Part shown: one piece after another, positions 7,321 through 16,464 of the stretch
How the letters are laid out: every line of letters starts with the position of its first letter
Position numbering within the stretch: position 1 is the first letter of the stretch
NCBI GenBank assembly: GCA_017464475.1
Contig: JAFTZQ010000024.1
Span: 1-39,539, forward strand
Length of the DNA stretch: 39,539 nucleotides
Direction of reading: 5' to 3'
Origin: Paludibacteraceae bacterium
GTDB lineage: Bacteria; Bacteroidota; Bacteroidia; Bacteroidales; Paludibacteraceae
Position numbers and translations under genes: made by a program
Notes under the pieces: generated by a model
The model's database searches: none
Told to the model about the DNA's origin: nothing
What the model saw: the letters and a program-made list of their open reading frames with translations, nothing else

Positions 7321-8571
7321 ATGACGATTAAAGATTACAAATTTGCCGGCAAGAAGGCAATCGTCCGTGTGGACTTCAATGTGCCTCTGGACGAAAACGG
7401 AAAGATCACAGATGACACCCGTATCCGCGGTGCACTCCCCACTCTCAAACACATCTTGGATGAAGGCGGTGCGCTCATCATCATGAGCCACATGGGCAAG
7501 CCGAAAGGCAAAGTGCAGGCTAAATTCAGCCTCAGCCAGATCGTGGACGCAGTAGCAGCTGCGCTCGGTCGCCCTGTTCAGTTCGCAGAGGATTGCGCCA
7601 AAGCGCAGGCACAGGCTGCAGCCCTCAAACCGGGAGAGGTACTGCTGCTGGAGAACCTCCGTTTCTATCCGGAGGAGGAAGGCAAACCGGTAGGTATCGA
7701 GAAAGAAGATCCGGCTTACGAGCCCGCCAAGAAAGAGATGAAAGCGCGCCAGAAAGAGTTCGCTAAGACCCTCGCTTCGTACGCAGACTGCTATGTAATG
7801 GACGCCTTCGGTACCGCTCACCGCAAACATGCTTCGACGGCAGTCATCGCAGACTATTTCGACGCAGACAACAAAATGCTCGGTTTCCTGATGGAGAAAG
7901 AGGTAGCGGCTGTGGACGCTGTTCTCGGCGACATCAAACGTCCGTTCGTGGCGATCATGGGTGGTTCGAAAGTAAGCTCCAAGATCGGTATCATCGAGAA
8001 CCTGCTGGGCAAAGTGGACAAACTGATCCTCTGCGGCGGTATGACTTATACGTTCGCAAAAGCACACGGCGGCGAGATCGGCGGTTCGATCGTTGAGCTC
8101 GACAAACTGGACGTAGCGCTGGGCGTTGAAGAGTTGGCAAAGAAGAACGGCGTAGAGCTTGTACTCGCTCCGGACGCAATCTGCGCAGACGACTTCAAGA
8201 ACGACGCAAACCAGAAGATCTTCCCGTCGGACGCTATTCCTGAGGGATGGCAAGGTATGGATGCAGGTCCTGAGGCACAGAAGAAATTTGCTGCTGCTAT
8301 CAAGGGCGCAAAGACCATTCTCTGGAACGGTCCTGCAGGTGTGTTCGAGTTCGATAATTTCTGCGACGGAAGCCGCGCTATCGGTCTGGCTATCGCAGAG
8401 GCTACCAAAGAAGGTGCATTCTCGCTCATCGGCGGTGGTGACTCGGTTGCGTGCGTCAATAAATTCGGTCTGGCAGACCAAGTATCGTATATCTCTACCG
8501 GTGGTGGTGCGCTGCTCGAAGCAATCGAAGGCAAAGTGCTCCCGGGTGTAGCAGCAATCAAAGGAGAATAA
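7321..8571 (+). CDS. pgk: Phosphoglycerate kinase
   Basis: This glycolytic enzyme transfers phosphate between 1,3-bisphosphoglycerate and ADP in the cytoplasm. Diagnostic segments are [12 protein letters not shown] near residue 17, the substrate-binding [10 protein letters not shown] (about 58-67), [15 protein letters not shown], the hinge [23 protein letters not shown], and the C-terminal nucleotide loop [14 protein letters not shown]. Its 416 aa length matches the family. An A/T-rich leader precedes the ATG. Only 3 bp separate its stop from the DUF3127 gene, so the two are cotranscribed. Confidence 0.98.
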   Translation: MTIKDYKFAGKKAIVRVDFNVPLDENGKITDDTRIRGALPTLKHILDEGGALIIMSHMGKPKGKVQAKFSLSQIVDAVAAALGRPVQFAEDCAKAQAQAAALKPGEVLLLENLRFYPEEEGKPVGIEKEDPAYEPAKKEMKARQKEFAKTLASYADCYVMDAFGTAHRKHASTAVIADYFDADNKMLGFLMEKEVAAVDAVLGDIKRPFVAIMGGSKVSSKIGIIENLLGKVDKLILCGGMTYTFAKAHGGEIGGSIVELDKLDVALGVEELAKKNGVELVLAPDAICADDFKNDANQKIFPSDAIPEGWQGMDAGPEAQKKFAAAIKGAKTILWNGPAGVFEFDNFCDGSRAIGLAIAEATKEGAFSLIGGGDSVACVNKFGLADQVSYISTGGGALLEAIEGKVLPGVAAIKGE

Positions 8572-8574
8572 GTC

Positions 8575-9003
8575 ATGGAAGTAGTTGGCAAGATTATTCA
8601 AGTGCTCCCTCCGCAAGAGGGAGTGGGCCGCAACGGCAACCCGTGGAAGCTGCAAGGCTATGTTCTGGAGACCGTAGAGAACTACCCGCGCAAAGTGCAT
8701 TTTGAGGTCTTTGGCGAGGATCGTATCAAGGCTAATCCGTGCGAGTTGGACCAGTTGGTGACTGTTTCCTTCGACATCGAGAGCCGCGAGTTCAACGGTC
8801 GTTGGTACACCTCTATCCGTGCATGGAAGATCCAGCAGGGTGACACCACGCAAGCAGCCGCTCCGGCAGCACCGGCAGCCGCTCCTGTAGCAGCTGCTCC
8901 GGCAACTCCTGCAGCTCCTGCTGCTCCTGCTGCTCCTGCAGCCCCGGCTAATGTAGATCCGTTTGACGCTTCTGCCGACGGCACCAGCGATCTGCCCTTT
9001 TGA
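8575..9003 (+). CDS. DUF3127 OB-fold protein with SSB-like tail, 142 aa
   Basis: Residues 1-90 form a predicted OB-fold of the DUF3127 family (VVGKIIQVLPPQEG, WKLQGYVLET, RKVHFEVFGEDRI, VTVSFDIESREFNGRWYTS in parts). A low-complexity Ala/Pro linker (about 95-127) follows, and the protein ends DLPF. This mirrors single-stranded DNA-binding protein, where a flexible linker carries an acidic tip ending in Pro-Phe that docks repair proteins. A role in nucleic-acid binding is therefore plausible but inferred. It is translationally coupled to the next gene (TGATG). Confidence 0.85.
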   Translation: MEVVGKIIQVLPPQEGVGRNGNPWKLQGYVLETVENYPRKVHFEVFGEDRIKANPCELDQLVTVSFDIESREFNGRWYTSIRAWKIQQGDTTQAAAPAAPAAAPVAAAPATPAAPAAPAAPAAPANVDPFDASADGTSDLPF

Positions 9004-9950
9004 TGAAGTGGACTAAGATCATATTACCCATTGTTCTGTTAGCGGGCGGTGCTATACTCTGCATCGCCCGTTGGCAGGCATGGTTCGGCATGCCCGCTGA
9101 ACCGCAATGGAGAGGAGAGAGTGTCGATTTTGTCTTTCCCTCTTTTAGCCATGACTCGACTCCAGAGTCGCTGGACATTCTGGTTCTCGGAGACATCCAT
9201 AATCATCTTACCACAGCCGACTATGACACTCTTGCAGCCCGCGTGCCGCAAGCGGATATCGTGGCGCAAGTGGGAGACTGGATGGACCGCGGACAGCGCT
9301 ATTACCAGCAACTGCTCATCCGCGAATGGGCCCACAGCGCGATGGCGAATACTCCCGTACTCGCTACGCCGGGCAACCATGAGTATTCCAAAGGGGTGAA
9401 AAAGACCCTCTCTCCTATCTGGGACGAGACTTTTCCACATCCTATAAACGGTCCCCAAGCGGTACCCGGCGCCAGTTATTATGTCGATCTGCCACAAGTG
9501 CGGTTTATTGCCATAGACACGAACCCGTTAGACCGTCTGGTTTATCTCACGCGGACGCTGACATGGCTGCACGAATTGCTGCAAGAGGCAGGAGATCGAT
9601 ATGTCATTGTGATGATGCACCACCCGGTGCTCTCTGCCGGTAAAGGAAGGGCGAACCCGATTATCTTCTCCGCGTTCCGCCATGCATTAGGCGAAGCGGA
9701 TCTTGTGCTGGCGGGTCATGACCATAGTTATATGCGCCGTGCTCCCTTCGTCGTTCTCAATACGGCAGGCAAACTCAAACAGCAACGTACGCATCTGCGC
9801 GCCGAAGTAGCAGATACGGTTCCGGTTTATGGACTAATTACCATCCCCGAGCCCCAATCAGCAGCCTATCCCCAATCACAAATGGTGTTTCGCGTCTATT
9901 CTCTAAGAGACGGAGCACTCCTCGATTCCCTCTATGTTGACCACCACTGA
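9003..9950 (+). CDS. Membrane-anchored metallophosphoesterase
   Basis: A calcineurin-like phosphoesterase with the full metal-ligand series: GDIHNH (about residues 60-65), GDWMDRG (about 95), GNHEY (about 125), MHHP, and GHDHSY. An N-terminal hydrophobic segment (IILPIVLLAGGAILCIA) anchors it with the catalytic domain probably outside the cytoplasm. The substrate is unknown; candidates are a phosphorylated lipid, a nucleotide or a polyphosphate ester. I chose ATG 9003, which overlaps the preceding stop by one base; an in-frame TTG at 9000 is less likely. The 3' end overlaps recO by 17 nt. 315 aa. Confidence 0.9.
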   Translation: MKWTKIILPIVLLAGGAILCIARWQAWFGMPAEPQWRGESVDFVFPSFSHDSTPESLDILVLGDIHNHLTTADYDTLAARVPQADIVAQVGDWMDRGQRYYQQLLIREWAHSAMANTPVLATPGNHEYSKGVKKTLSPIWDETFPHPINGPQAVPGASYYVDLPQVRFIAIDTNPLDRLVYLTRTLTWLHELLQEAGDRYVIVMMHHPVLSAGKGRANPIIFSAFRHALGEADLVLAGHDHSYMRRAPFVVLNTAGKLKQQRTHLRAEVADTVPVYGLITIPEPQSAAYPQSQMVFRVYSLRDGALLDSLYVDHH

Positions 9951-10551
9951 TGCGATTGTATTGTCGCTTCAGCCCCATTCGGACAAAGCGCACATTCTGC
10001 ATGCATACACGCGCACGGGCGGGCGCGTTAATTATATGGTGTATGGTCTTGGGCGCAAGAACACCGCCGGCAAATACAGTCCTCTCTCGGTCATCCAAAT
10101 CACCGCTAATACCCCTTCAGCCCAAGAGCTCAACGGTAAACCTGCATCGCTTCGCACGGCGCAACTCACATTTGTTCCGCGTACCATAACCGAAGATCCG
10201 TATAAGCGCACTATTGCGCTCTTCATCAGCGAAGTGCTATACCATGTGCTGCGCCACCCGATGCCGGATGAACAGATGTATGATTTTATCGAGTGTGCCG
10301 TAGAAAGGCTGGACGCTACTGCTGAACCGCAGAATTTTCATCTGTGCTTCATGTCAGATTTCGCTGCCGAGTTGGGTTTTGCTATCGACCCTTCTAATCC
10401 GCTCTCTGCACTTCAAAACGAGACCCATATTCCGTTCTCACGCACCGAACGGCAAGAGGTCCTCAGAAAACTATGCGAATATTTCGCTGAACATGTCGAA
10501 ACATGGCAAGATCCTAAATCTCTCGACGTTTTAATGGAGGTTTTTGACTAA
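9934..10551 (+). CDS. recO: DNA repair protein RecO
   Basis: RecO helps RecR load RecA onto SSB-coated single-stranded DNA in the RecFOR pathway. The N-terminal OB-fold start is typical (TDAIVLSLQPHSDKAHILHAYT, then GRVNYMVYGLGRK). The central helix includes ALFISEVLYHVLRHPMPDEQMYDFI, and the C-terminus is SLDVLMEVFD. At 205 aa it is shorter than many homologues and has no Cys zinc finger, which is usual in Bacteroidetes. It begins inside the phosphoesterase gene, so it is translationally coupled to it. A terminator follows at 10562-10588. Confidence 0.92.
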   Translation: MLTTTDAIVLSLQPHSDKAHILHAYTRTGGRVNYMVYGLGRKNTAGKYSPLSVIQITANTPSAQELNGKPASLRTAQLTFVPRTITEDPYKRTIALFISEVLYHVLRHPMPDEQMYDFIECAVERLDATAEPQNFHLCFMSDFAAELGFAIDPSNPLSALQNETHIPFSRTERQEVLRKLCEYFAEHVETWQDPKSLDVLMEVFD

Positions 10552-10561
10552 AAATGCATGC

Positions 10562-10588
10562 AAAAGCAAAAAAATTGCGTTTTTTTTT
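10562..10588 (+). terminator. Intrinsic terminator after recO
   Basis: GCAA (10566-10569) pairs with TTGC (10575-10578), and flanking A and T runs extend the stem past a one-base bulge. A run of at least nine T residues follows. The T-run overlaps the -33 box of the rpmH promoter. Confidence 0.6.
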
Positions 10589-10617
10589 GGTCAATTCAAA
10601 AAAAAGCAGTACCTTTG
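10586..10617 (+). promoter_or_regulatory. Promoter of the rpmH operon
   Basis: TTTG at 10586-10589 and TACCTTTG at 10610-10617 have a 20-bp spacer, a close match to the Bacteroidetes -33/-7 consensus. The start site near 10625 would give a leader of about 48 nt before rpmH. Confidence 0.8.
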
Positions 10618-10672
10618 CAGTCCATTTTGTGTAAACCCGTCCTCGTGAGAGGGCATAAATCGAATAAAAACA

Positions 10673-10831
10673 ATGAAACGTACATTCCAACCTTCCCAAC
10701 GCAAGCGTCGTAACAAACACGGCTTCTTGGAGAGAATGGCAACCGCAAACGGTCGCCGAGTATTGGCAGCACGCCGCGCTAAAGGTCGTAAGAAACTGAC
10801 TGTAGCCGACGAGGGACGCCACAAATTTTAA
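10673..10831 (+). CDS. rpmH: 50S ribosomal protein L34
   Basis: This small basic ribosomal protein starts [18 protein letters not shown] and continues [22 protein letters not shown], the near-universal L34 signature. At 52 aa it has a short C-terminal extension ([10 protein letters not shown]) relative to the 44-46 aa of many homologues. Its TAA overlaps the rbfA ATG (TAATG). It is not next to dnaA or rnpA here; it leads an operon with the ribosome-assembly gene rbfA. Confidence 0.97.
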   Translation: MKRTFQPSQRKRRNKHGFLERMATANGRRVLAARRAKGRKKLTVADEGRHKF

Positions 10832-11166
10832 TGGAGTCAACTAGACAACACAAGATCGCTCGTCTGATTCAAAAAGACATGAGCGACATCCTTTTGCGAT
10901 ACGCGCGCACGCTCCACGGAACATTGATATCCGTTAGTGAAGTGCGCGTGTCGCCTGATTTGTCTATAGCGCACATCTACCTTTCAATCTTCCCGCAAGA
11001 CAAAGTGAAGGAGACCATGGCGCTCATAGAAGACAACACTCACCGCTTCCGCGGTGAATTAGGCACATTGGAACGTCACCAATTGCGCATTATTCCGGAA
11101 ATCGTCTTCCATCTGGACGACACTATAGATCGTATGGAGCGCATTGATGAACTACTCTCGCATTGA
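10831..11166 (+). CDS. rbfA: Ribosome-binding factor A
   Basis: RbfA assists 30S subunit maturation by binding near the 16S rRNA 5' helix. It is a single KH-like domain of 111 aa. Family features are RQHKIARLIQKDMSDIL at the start, VSEVRVSPDLSIAHIYLSIF in the middle, and the ending IIPEIVFHLDDTIDRMERIDELL. It is coupled to rpmH by a TAATG overlap and itself overlaps the next gene by 20 nt. Confidence 0.95.
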   Translation: MESTRQHKIARLIQKDMSDILLRYARTLHGTLISVSEVRVSPDLSIAHIYLSIFPQDKVKETMALIEDNTHRFRGELGTLERHQLRIIPEIVFHLDDTIDRMERIDELLSH

Positions 11167-12370
11167 ATCTCATATCGCCTGGAGATACCTATTCTCCAAG
11201 AAAGGCCATAATGCCATTAATATCGTATCCGGTATTAGTGCGGCGGCAGTTGCTGTCGTGACGGCGGCGATGATCTGTGTGCTCAGTGTGATGAATGGTT
11301 TTGGGGCGCTGGTGGAACAGATGTTCTCCGAGTTTGATCCCGTTCTAATGGTCGTACCGACCCAAGGACAGACTTTGCGTACAGACGCCGAGCCTGTCGT
11401 TTCTTTATACGCGCGCGAGGATATAGAGGCTATCTCCATACAACTGGAGCAGACTGCGCTTATCCGGTACAAGGACCACCAACTGCCTGCACGTGTCATG
11501 GGCGTGGACTCGCTCTTCACCCGCACCGCTCATATCGATTCGATCATCACAGACGGTTTCTACTCTGTCTGGGACGGAGCTTTCGATCGCGCGGTTCTCG
11601 GGCGAGGATTGGCAGCACAAATAGGTATCAATGCCCATTTCACGGGCGCACTGCATCTCTACGCACCGGAACGCAACGGGCGGATCAATATGATGCGTCC
11701 CGATAAATCGCTACGGCATGAACACACCTTTATCGCCGGCACGTTTGCAGTGAACCAACTGGAGTACGACGACCAGCTGATGCTTGTCTCGCTGGATTTG
11801 GCGCAACGGCTCTTCGACCAGGACGAGCACACCGCCTCGGCTCTACGTATCCAGCCCAAAGAGGGAGTTAAAGTTGCATCGCTTAAATCACAGATAGCCC
11901 ATCTTCTGGGGAATGAGTACAGAGTGCTTGACCGCTATGAACAGCAACGTGATTTCTTCCGTATCTTAGGTATTGAGAAACTGCTGACCGTCTTACTTCT
12001 GGTTTTCATTCTAATTATTGCCAGTTTCAACATCATCGGTTCGCTCTCTATGCTCATCATCGACAAGTCCGACGATATCCGTATCCTTTCGGACTTGGGC
12101 GCAGACGCGGGTACGATCCGCCGCATCTTCCTCTTGGAAGGATGGTTCATCTCCTCCCTCGGCACGCTCTCGGGACTCATCATCGGTGTGCTCCTTTGCC
12201 TCGGTCAACAGCATTTCGGATGGCTTAAACTCGGCGATGGAGCAGACTATGTTATCTCGGCTTACCCGGTACAAGTGCAAGCGCCGGATATATTATTGGT
12301 TGCCCTGATCGTGCTGACGCTCGGTTTCCTCGCTGCCTATTACCCCACCCGTAAAATGAAAATCAAATGA
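11147..12370 (+). CDS. ABC transporter permease, LolC/LolE type
   Basis: An FtsX/MacB-family permease, probably part of a lipoprotein-releasing (Lol) exporter. The layout is diagnostic. There is an N-terminal cytoplasmic start ending FSKKGHNAINIVSGIS, one membrane helix (AAAVAVVTAAMICVLSVMNGFG), a large periplasmic domain of about 200 residues, then three C-terminal helices (LLVFILIIASFNIIGSLSML; FISSLGTLSGLIIGVLLCLG; ILLVALIVLTLGFLAAYYP). ATG 11147 lies inside rbfA; an in-frame TTG precedes it at 11144. No ATPase partner is in the window, so it must be encoded elsewhere. 407 aa. Confidence 0.9.
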   Translation: MNYSRIESHIAWRYLFSKKGHNAINIVSGISAAAVAVVTAAMICVLSVMNGFGALVEQMFSEFDPVLMVVPTQGQTLRTDAEPVVSLYAREDIEAISIQLEQTALIRYKDHQLPARVMGVDSLFTRTAHIDSIITDGFYSVWDGAFDRAVLGRGLAAQIGINAHFTGALHLYAPERNGRINMMRPDKSLRHEHTFIAGTFAVNQLEYDDQLMLVSLDLAQRLFDQDEHTASALRIQPKEGVKVASLKSQIAHLLGNEYRVLDRYEQQRDFFRILGIEKLLTVLLLVFILIIASFNIIGSLSMLIIDKSDDIRILSDLGADAGTIRRIFLLEGWFISSLGTLSGLIIGVLLCLGQQHFGWLKLGDGADYVISAYPVQVQAPDILLVALIVLTLGFLAAYYPTRKMKIK

Positions 12371-12897
12371 AAAAGATACTTTTATCTCTTTTAGTCCTCT
12401 TGGCTATAGCCCTATCCTCTTGCAGACCCTCCTCTCCTTCGGTCTATCGGGGTCTGCCTAAGACTTACACCACTGCATATGCCACCATGTATGGTCATTG
12501 CTATGACTCTATCTCGTCAGCGGTTTTGACGCTGGACCTCTATTCCGACGGATTGGAACTGACGAAGGACAACAGCATCCAAGGCACGGGATATAACCTC
12601 TGTTTGTCGGATGTGCTGGTACCCGATTCGCTATTGGAGGAAGGCACGTACTCTTCGTCCGACTCGGCTGAGCCGTTTACGTTTCTGCCCGGACGCAGTT
12701 ATGAGGGGTATCCGCACGGAGCGTATCTGCTGAACATTGAGGAGAACAAAGTGAAAACGATACAGGTTCTCGATTCAGGGCAGTTTGTCTATCGCAACGA
12801 CTCGCTGCTTTTCACGCTCTATTATCGCAATGCATACGGCTCAAAAGCCACCTATACCTGCTCGTACGCCGGTGCACTCATCCCGCTTTCCAAATGA
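12367..12897 (+). CDS. Lipoprotein of unknown function, 176 aa
   Basis: The signal peptide ends with ALSSC (Cys19). The mature domain is beta-rich with many Tyr/Ser/Asp residues (YATMYGHCYDSISSAVLTLDLYSDGLELT). It contains a second and third cysteine (GHCYDS, YNLCLSD) that could form a periplasmic disulfide. No family is recognised. ATGA overlaps on both sides place it firmly in the rpmH operon between the permease and xerD. Confidence 0.8.
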   Translation: MKKILLSLLVLLAIALSSCRPSSPSVYRGLPKTYTTAYATMYGHCYDSISSAVLTLDLYSDGLELTKDNSIQGTGYNLCLSDVLVPDSLLEEGTYSSSDSAEPFTFLPGRSYEGYPHGAYLLNIEENKVKTIQVLDSGQFVYRNDSLLFTLYYRNAYGSKATYTCSYAGALIPLSK

Positions 12898-13796
12898 CCA
12901 AAGACCCTGCGCAAATATTCAAAGAGTACCATACCTACCTACGGTTGGAGCGAGGCTATTCGCCGAATACCATCGAGGGATACGAGATGGACTTGGACAA
13001 GCTGCGCACGTACGGCGAGGAGCACAAGATTGACATTGTGCACATGGATTTCTACCAGCTGCAAGAGTTTATATTCGAGTATTTCAAGACCGTCCAGTCG
13101 GAGGCGACCCAAGCCCGCGTGTTAGCCGGTATTCATGCCTGGTTTCGGTTTCTGCTATACAAAGACTACATTGTGCAAGATCCTTCGGAACTGTTGGAAG
13201 GTCCGCGCAAATCCAAACACCTGCCCACCGTCCTTTCGCTGGAGGAAGTGAATCGGATGATGGAGGCTATTGACCTATCGTCGAACGAAGGGCATCGTAA
13301 TAGAGCGATGATGGAGATGCTTTACGGCAGTGGTCTGCGCGTGAGCGAGTTGGTGAACCTGCAACTCAGTAAGATATACCTCTCCGAGCACTATATGCTG
13401 ATAGAGGGCAAGGGGTCCAAGCAGCGTCTTGTGCCGATCTCGCCGGTAGCGGAAGAGTGGTTCGGTTACTGGATGCAAGAGCGCGCCACATGGCCTCTGA
13501 AACCCGAATCGCGGGATATAGCTTTTGTCAATCGCTACGGCCGTCCGCTCACACGGGCGATGGTCTTTACGATCGTACGGCGGCTATGCGCAGAAGCAGG
13601 TATCTCCAAGACCGTCTCGCCGCATACCCTCCGCCATTCGTTCGCTACCCATCTGCTGCAGAACGGTGCAGACCTGCGCGTCATCCAGCAACTGCTGGGT
13701 CACGAAGATTTGGCGACCACCGAGATATACACCCATCTCGATATTCAGGACCTGCGGCAAGCTGTGCTCCAATGCCATCCTGAGAATAAGAAATGA
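12894..13796 (+). CDS. xerD: Tyrosine recombinase XerD/XerC
   Basis: It resolves chromosome dimers at dif with a partner recombinase at the division septum. The protein has 300 aa with an N-terminal SAM-like core-binding domain (1-95) and a catalytic domain carrying all active residues: Arg149 in GSGLRVSEL, Lys173 in EGKGSKQR, His244 and Arg247 in HTLRHSFATHLL, His270 in LLGHEDL, and Tyr279 in EIYTHLD. The chromosomal operon context argues for a housekeeping Xer rather than a phage integrase. Starts and stops overlap the neighbours by ATGA. XerC versus XerD assignment is by similarity and not certain. Confidence 0.93.
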   Translation: MTKDPAQIFKEYHTYLRLERGYSPNTIEGYEMDLDKLRTYGEEHKIDIVHMDFYQLQEFIFEYFKTVQSEATQARVLAGIHAWFRFLLYKDYIVQDPSELLEGPRKSKHLPTVLSLEEVNRMMEAIDLSSNEGHRNRAMMEMLYGSGLRVSELVNLQLSKIYLSEHYMLIEGKGSKQRLVPISPVAEEWFGYWMQERATWPLKPESRDIAFVNRYGRPLTRAMVFTIVRRLCAEAGISKTVSPHTLRHSFATHLLQNGADLRVIQQLLGHEDLATTEIYTHLDIQDLRQAVLQCHPENKK

Positions 13797-16111
13797 AGCG
13801 ATGGTATCACATAGTATTCCTTTGGGCTGCTTTGCTCTGGGGGGAAAAGGTCTTTGCCGTAGAGACCATCATCGTGGGCGAAGTGGTGAATGAGACTACC
13901 GGCGAAGCGATTCCGAATGTCAACGTCCATTTCCGCGGCACGAAGATCGGCACTACTTCCGACGAAAACGGTTCGTACGCGCTGCGCGTGGATATGACGG
14001 CTAAAGCGCAACTCGTTTTCTCCGCAGTCGGCTATTACTCTCAGCGTTTCGACATCGAGCCAGGCACGATGGCTGGGTTGCAAGTAGCGATGCGCGAGAA
14101 AGTAGCAACGCTTACCGAAGTGGTTGTAGCTCCCAATGAGAACCCTGCATTAGAGATCCTTCGGCAAGTGCGTGCCCATCGTCCGGAGAACGACCGGACG
14201 CTTCATTCCGAGCGTTCTTCCACGGCCCTGCGCGAACAGACACTCTATATCTCTCATATCCAAAAGAAACATCTTCGTAGAGCGCTATGGCGTAGTTTGC
14301 AAGCCGGAATGATTGCGCAGGAGGACTCCACCTATATCATGCCGCTGTATCGCGAGACCCAGTCTTTTCGGCTGGAAGGCAAAGAGATGACCCCGGCGAA
14401 TGACCAACGTACACAATCTTTGGTACTCACTTCCACGGATTACTCGTCGCTCCTCGGAGGAGAGGGAAATCTCAATTTCTATGCCCCCTCTGTCAGTCTC
14501 ATGGGGCATGCCTTTCTCTCGCCACTCGCGTCAGGAGGCAACCTCTATTACCGCTATTATCTGGAGGAAGATTCAGCCTGCTGTCGAATCTCATTCCGTA
14601 CGCGCAATCCTTTCTATGCCACCTTCAACGGCGAGATGATTATTGACACTGCCACTTTTGCTTTGCGCGAATTCAAAGCATACGTGCCTGCCGAAGTAGC
14701 TGTCAATTACGTCAATACGCTTCATGTCTCGCAGTCGCTCCTGCCGGACGGTACGATCGCGAACGAACATATCTCCGTTCTCCTTGATTTTGCTATCAAG
14801 ACAGAGCAAGCCGGAACGGTCTTTCCTACCCTGCTATTGACTACCTCTCTTACTAATCCTGCGGCGAGCGCAAGTGAGCAGTCTTGGTCAGAGAGAGTTG
14901 ACACGCTTGCCACGGAACGGTCTTATAGTACGCAGGACGGTCTCTCCACCGACTCTGCTTTTGCCGCATTGGATTCGCTGCCCATCGTTCGCGCCGCCAA
15001 ATTCTTCGCCACCGTAGCCACCACCGGTTATATTCCGACAGGGACGCCTGTGGACATCGGTCATATCGAAGAGATATTGCAGGTGAACCAGCACGAAGGT
15101 GTCCATTTCGGTCTGCCTTTCCGCACGAACGAACGGTTCTCCAAAGTGGTTTCACTCGAAGCCTCTGTGGGTTATGGACTTCGGGATCGGTCTGCCAAAG
15201 GCATGGGGCGTGTCTCTGTCAATCTACCCACGCAGCGCAAGAACACGCTGCAACTCGAATACAACGACCATTATATCTGGTCGGAAGTGGATGATTTCTC
15301 TCGCCTCCTGCGCGAGAACTCGATGGGTTGGGGCAATTTCGATTTCACCGCCTATGCCTTTGAGGCGCTTCACCGCGACAGTCTCTATGTCAATACGGCA
15401 TTGCGTCAACGGCAGTTGCAGCTCTATTGGTTCGCCGACTGGACGCCTAATCTGGAGACGCGCGCGTACTTCCGCGCCGGTTGGATGCCCACTTATGCGT
15501 ATCAGTCCCTCAGTCTCATTGCACGTCTCTCTTGGGGAGAGCGCAAATACGACGGCTTTTTTATGCGCAGGTATGCGTACTCCGGCAAGTATCCGATTCT
15601 CTTTCTGGGCTTCGAGACCGGACATTGGAACGAAGGTCTGTATGCCCATTTGCGCCTTATGTTGAGCCAGCACGCGAATCTCGGAATGGGTGGCACGCTT
15701 GACTATGCGCTCCAAGGAGGTGCTATCTTCGGTCGCGTGCCTACGCCGCTGCTCTGGCAAGCGAACGCCAACCAAGGTTTTGCCTATGATCCCTACCGGT
15801 TCACCTTCCTTCGCGGCGGGCAACTATTGGCAGACAAATACGTAGCGCTCCAAGCCGAATGGAACGGTCAGGGTATTCTATTTAATCTCATTCCGGGTAT
15901 TCGATGGCTGCATCTGCGTGAACTATTTGAGGCGAAGATAGCCTATGGCTATTTGAGCCATCAGCCGGAAGCCGTCAGCAATCAGACGTTGTACGCCGAA
16001 CTCGGCGTCGGAATAGGTAATATCCTGCGTGTCTGCGACCTCTATTCCGTCTGGTCGCTCTCGCCGGAATTCCATTGGGGGATGCGTTTTCGCATCCATT
16101 TAGGACTCTAA
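13793..16111 (+). CDS. DUF5686 outer-membrane protein with carboxypeptidase-regulatory-like domain
   Basis: An exported 772-aa protein. It has a signal peptide (about 1-23), a CarboxypepD_reg-like beta-sandwich (about 25-115: VVNETTGEAIPNVNVHFRG, TTSDENGSYALRV, FSAVGYYSQ), then the DUF5686 body starting at NPALEILRQVRAHRPEND. The C-terminal part is rich in alternating aromatic strands (YFRAGWMPTYAYQSLSL, GMRFRIHLGL at the end), consistent with an outer-membrane beta-barrel. Architecture is typical of Bacteroidetes DUF5686 proteins, whose substrate is unknown. It is the last gene of the rpmH operon. Confidence 0.9.
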   Translation: MKRWYHIVFLWAALLWGEKVFAVETIIVGEVVNETTGEAIPNVNVHFRGTKIGTTSDENGSYALRVDMTAKAQLVFSAVGYYSQRFDIEPGTMAGLQVAMREKVATLTEVVVAPNENPALEILRQVRAHRPENDRTLHSERSSTALREQTLYISHIQKKHLRRALWRSLQAGMIAQEDSTYIMPLYRETQSFRLEGKEMTPANDQRTQSLVLTSTDYSSLLGGEGNLNFYAPSVSLMGHAFLSPLASGGNLYYRYYLEEDSACCRISFRTRNPFYATFNGEMIIDTATFALREFKAYVPAEVAVNYVNTLHVSQSLLPDGTIANEHISVLLDFAIKTEQAGTVFPTLLLTTSLTNPAASASEQSWSERVDTLATERSYSTQDGLSTDSAFAALDSLPIVRAAKFFATVATTGYIPTGTPVDIGHIEEILQVNQHEGVHFGLPFRTNERFSKVVSLEASVGYGLRDRSAKGMGRVSVNLPTQRKNTLQLEYNDHYIWSEVDDFSRLLRENSMGWGNFDFTAYAFEALHRDSLYVNTALRQRQLQLYWFADWTPNLETRAYFRAGWMPTYAYQSLSLIARLSWGERKYDGFFMRRYAYSGKYPILFLGFETGHWNEGLYAHLRLMLSQHANLGMGGTLDYALQGGAIFGRVPTPLLWQANANQGFAYDPYRFTFLRGGQLLADKYVALQAEWNGQGILFNLIPGIRWLHLRELFEAKIAYGYLSHQPEAVSNQTLYAELGVGIGNILRVCDLYSVWSLSPEFHWGMRFRIHLGL

Positions 16112-16181
16112 TGGTACGATTTTTGTAGTAGCATAACAGCTTGACATTTTAACAGTTTAACATTTTAACAACGATACAACT

Positions 16182-16433
16182 ATGGCAGTAGAAAGAAAAT
16201 TGATGCGCTCATCCAATAAGATTTTGGCAGGCGTTTGCGGCGGTATCGCCGAGTATTTTGAAGTGGATCCGACCTTGATTCGTGCTATATACGCAATCCT
16301 GGCGATCTTCACCACCGGTTTCCCCGGACTTCTCTTGTATCTCATTCTCATGTTGATCATGCCGGCGGCTCCAACTGCCCACAACGTAGAGGATGTGAAG
16401 TTCGAAGATGCAACCAAAAAAGAGGACAAGTAA
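16182..16433 (+). CDS. PspC domain protein, 83 aa
   Basis: A small membrane protein of the phage-shock-protein C family, linked to envelope stress. The signature KLMRSSNKILAGVCGGIAEYFEVDPTLIR spans residues 6-34, with a membrane helix IYAILAIFTTGFPGLLLYLILMLIM (about 36-60) and a charged tail. Upstream (16143-16169) is a 14-bp direct repeat of a CATTTTAACA word. Its last codons form the left arm of the terminator. It converges on an operon of other envelope-stress-type genes. Confidence 0.93.
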   Translation: MAVERKLMRSSNKILAGVCGGIAEYFEVDPTLIRAIYAILAIFTTGFPGLLLYLILMLIMPAAPTAHNVEDVKFEDATKKEDK

Positions 16434-16447
16434 TCGTCCTCTTTTTT
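16416..16447. terminator. Bidirectional intrinsic terminator
   Basis: AAAAAAGAGGAC (16416-16427) pairs perfectly with GTCCTCTTTTTT (16436-16447) around an 8-nt loop that contains the PspC stop codon. A and T runs on both sides make it work in both directions, so it also serves the leftward operon ending at 16465. Confidence 0.88.
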
Positions 16448-16464
16448 ATGCCATTCGCGACACA

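Noticed and set aside
7249-8853. Long minus-strand frame of 534 codons
   Set aside because: It is antisense to pgk and DUF3127; the phosphoglycerate kinase motifs on the plus strand are unambiguous, and the antisense composition is not protein-like.
10586-10831. Replication origin near rpmH
   Set aside because: dnaA, rnpA and DnaA boxes were not seen; rpmH here is followed by rbfA instead.
12894-13796. xerD as an integrase marking a mobile element
   Set aside because: It is embedded by ATGA overlaps in the rpmH-rbfA operon, which is housekeeping; no attachment sites or element genes are nearby.
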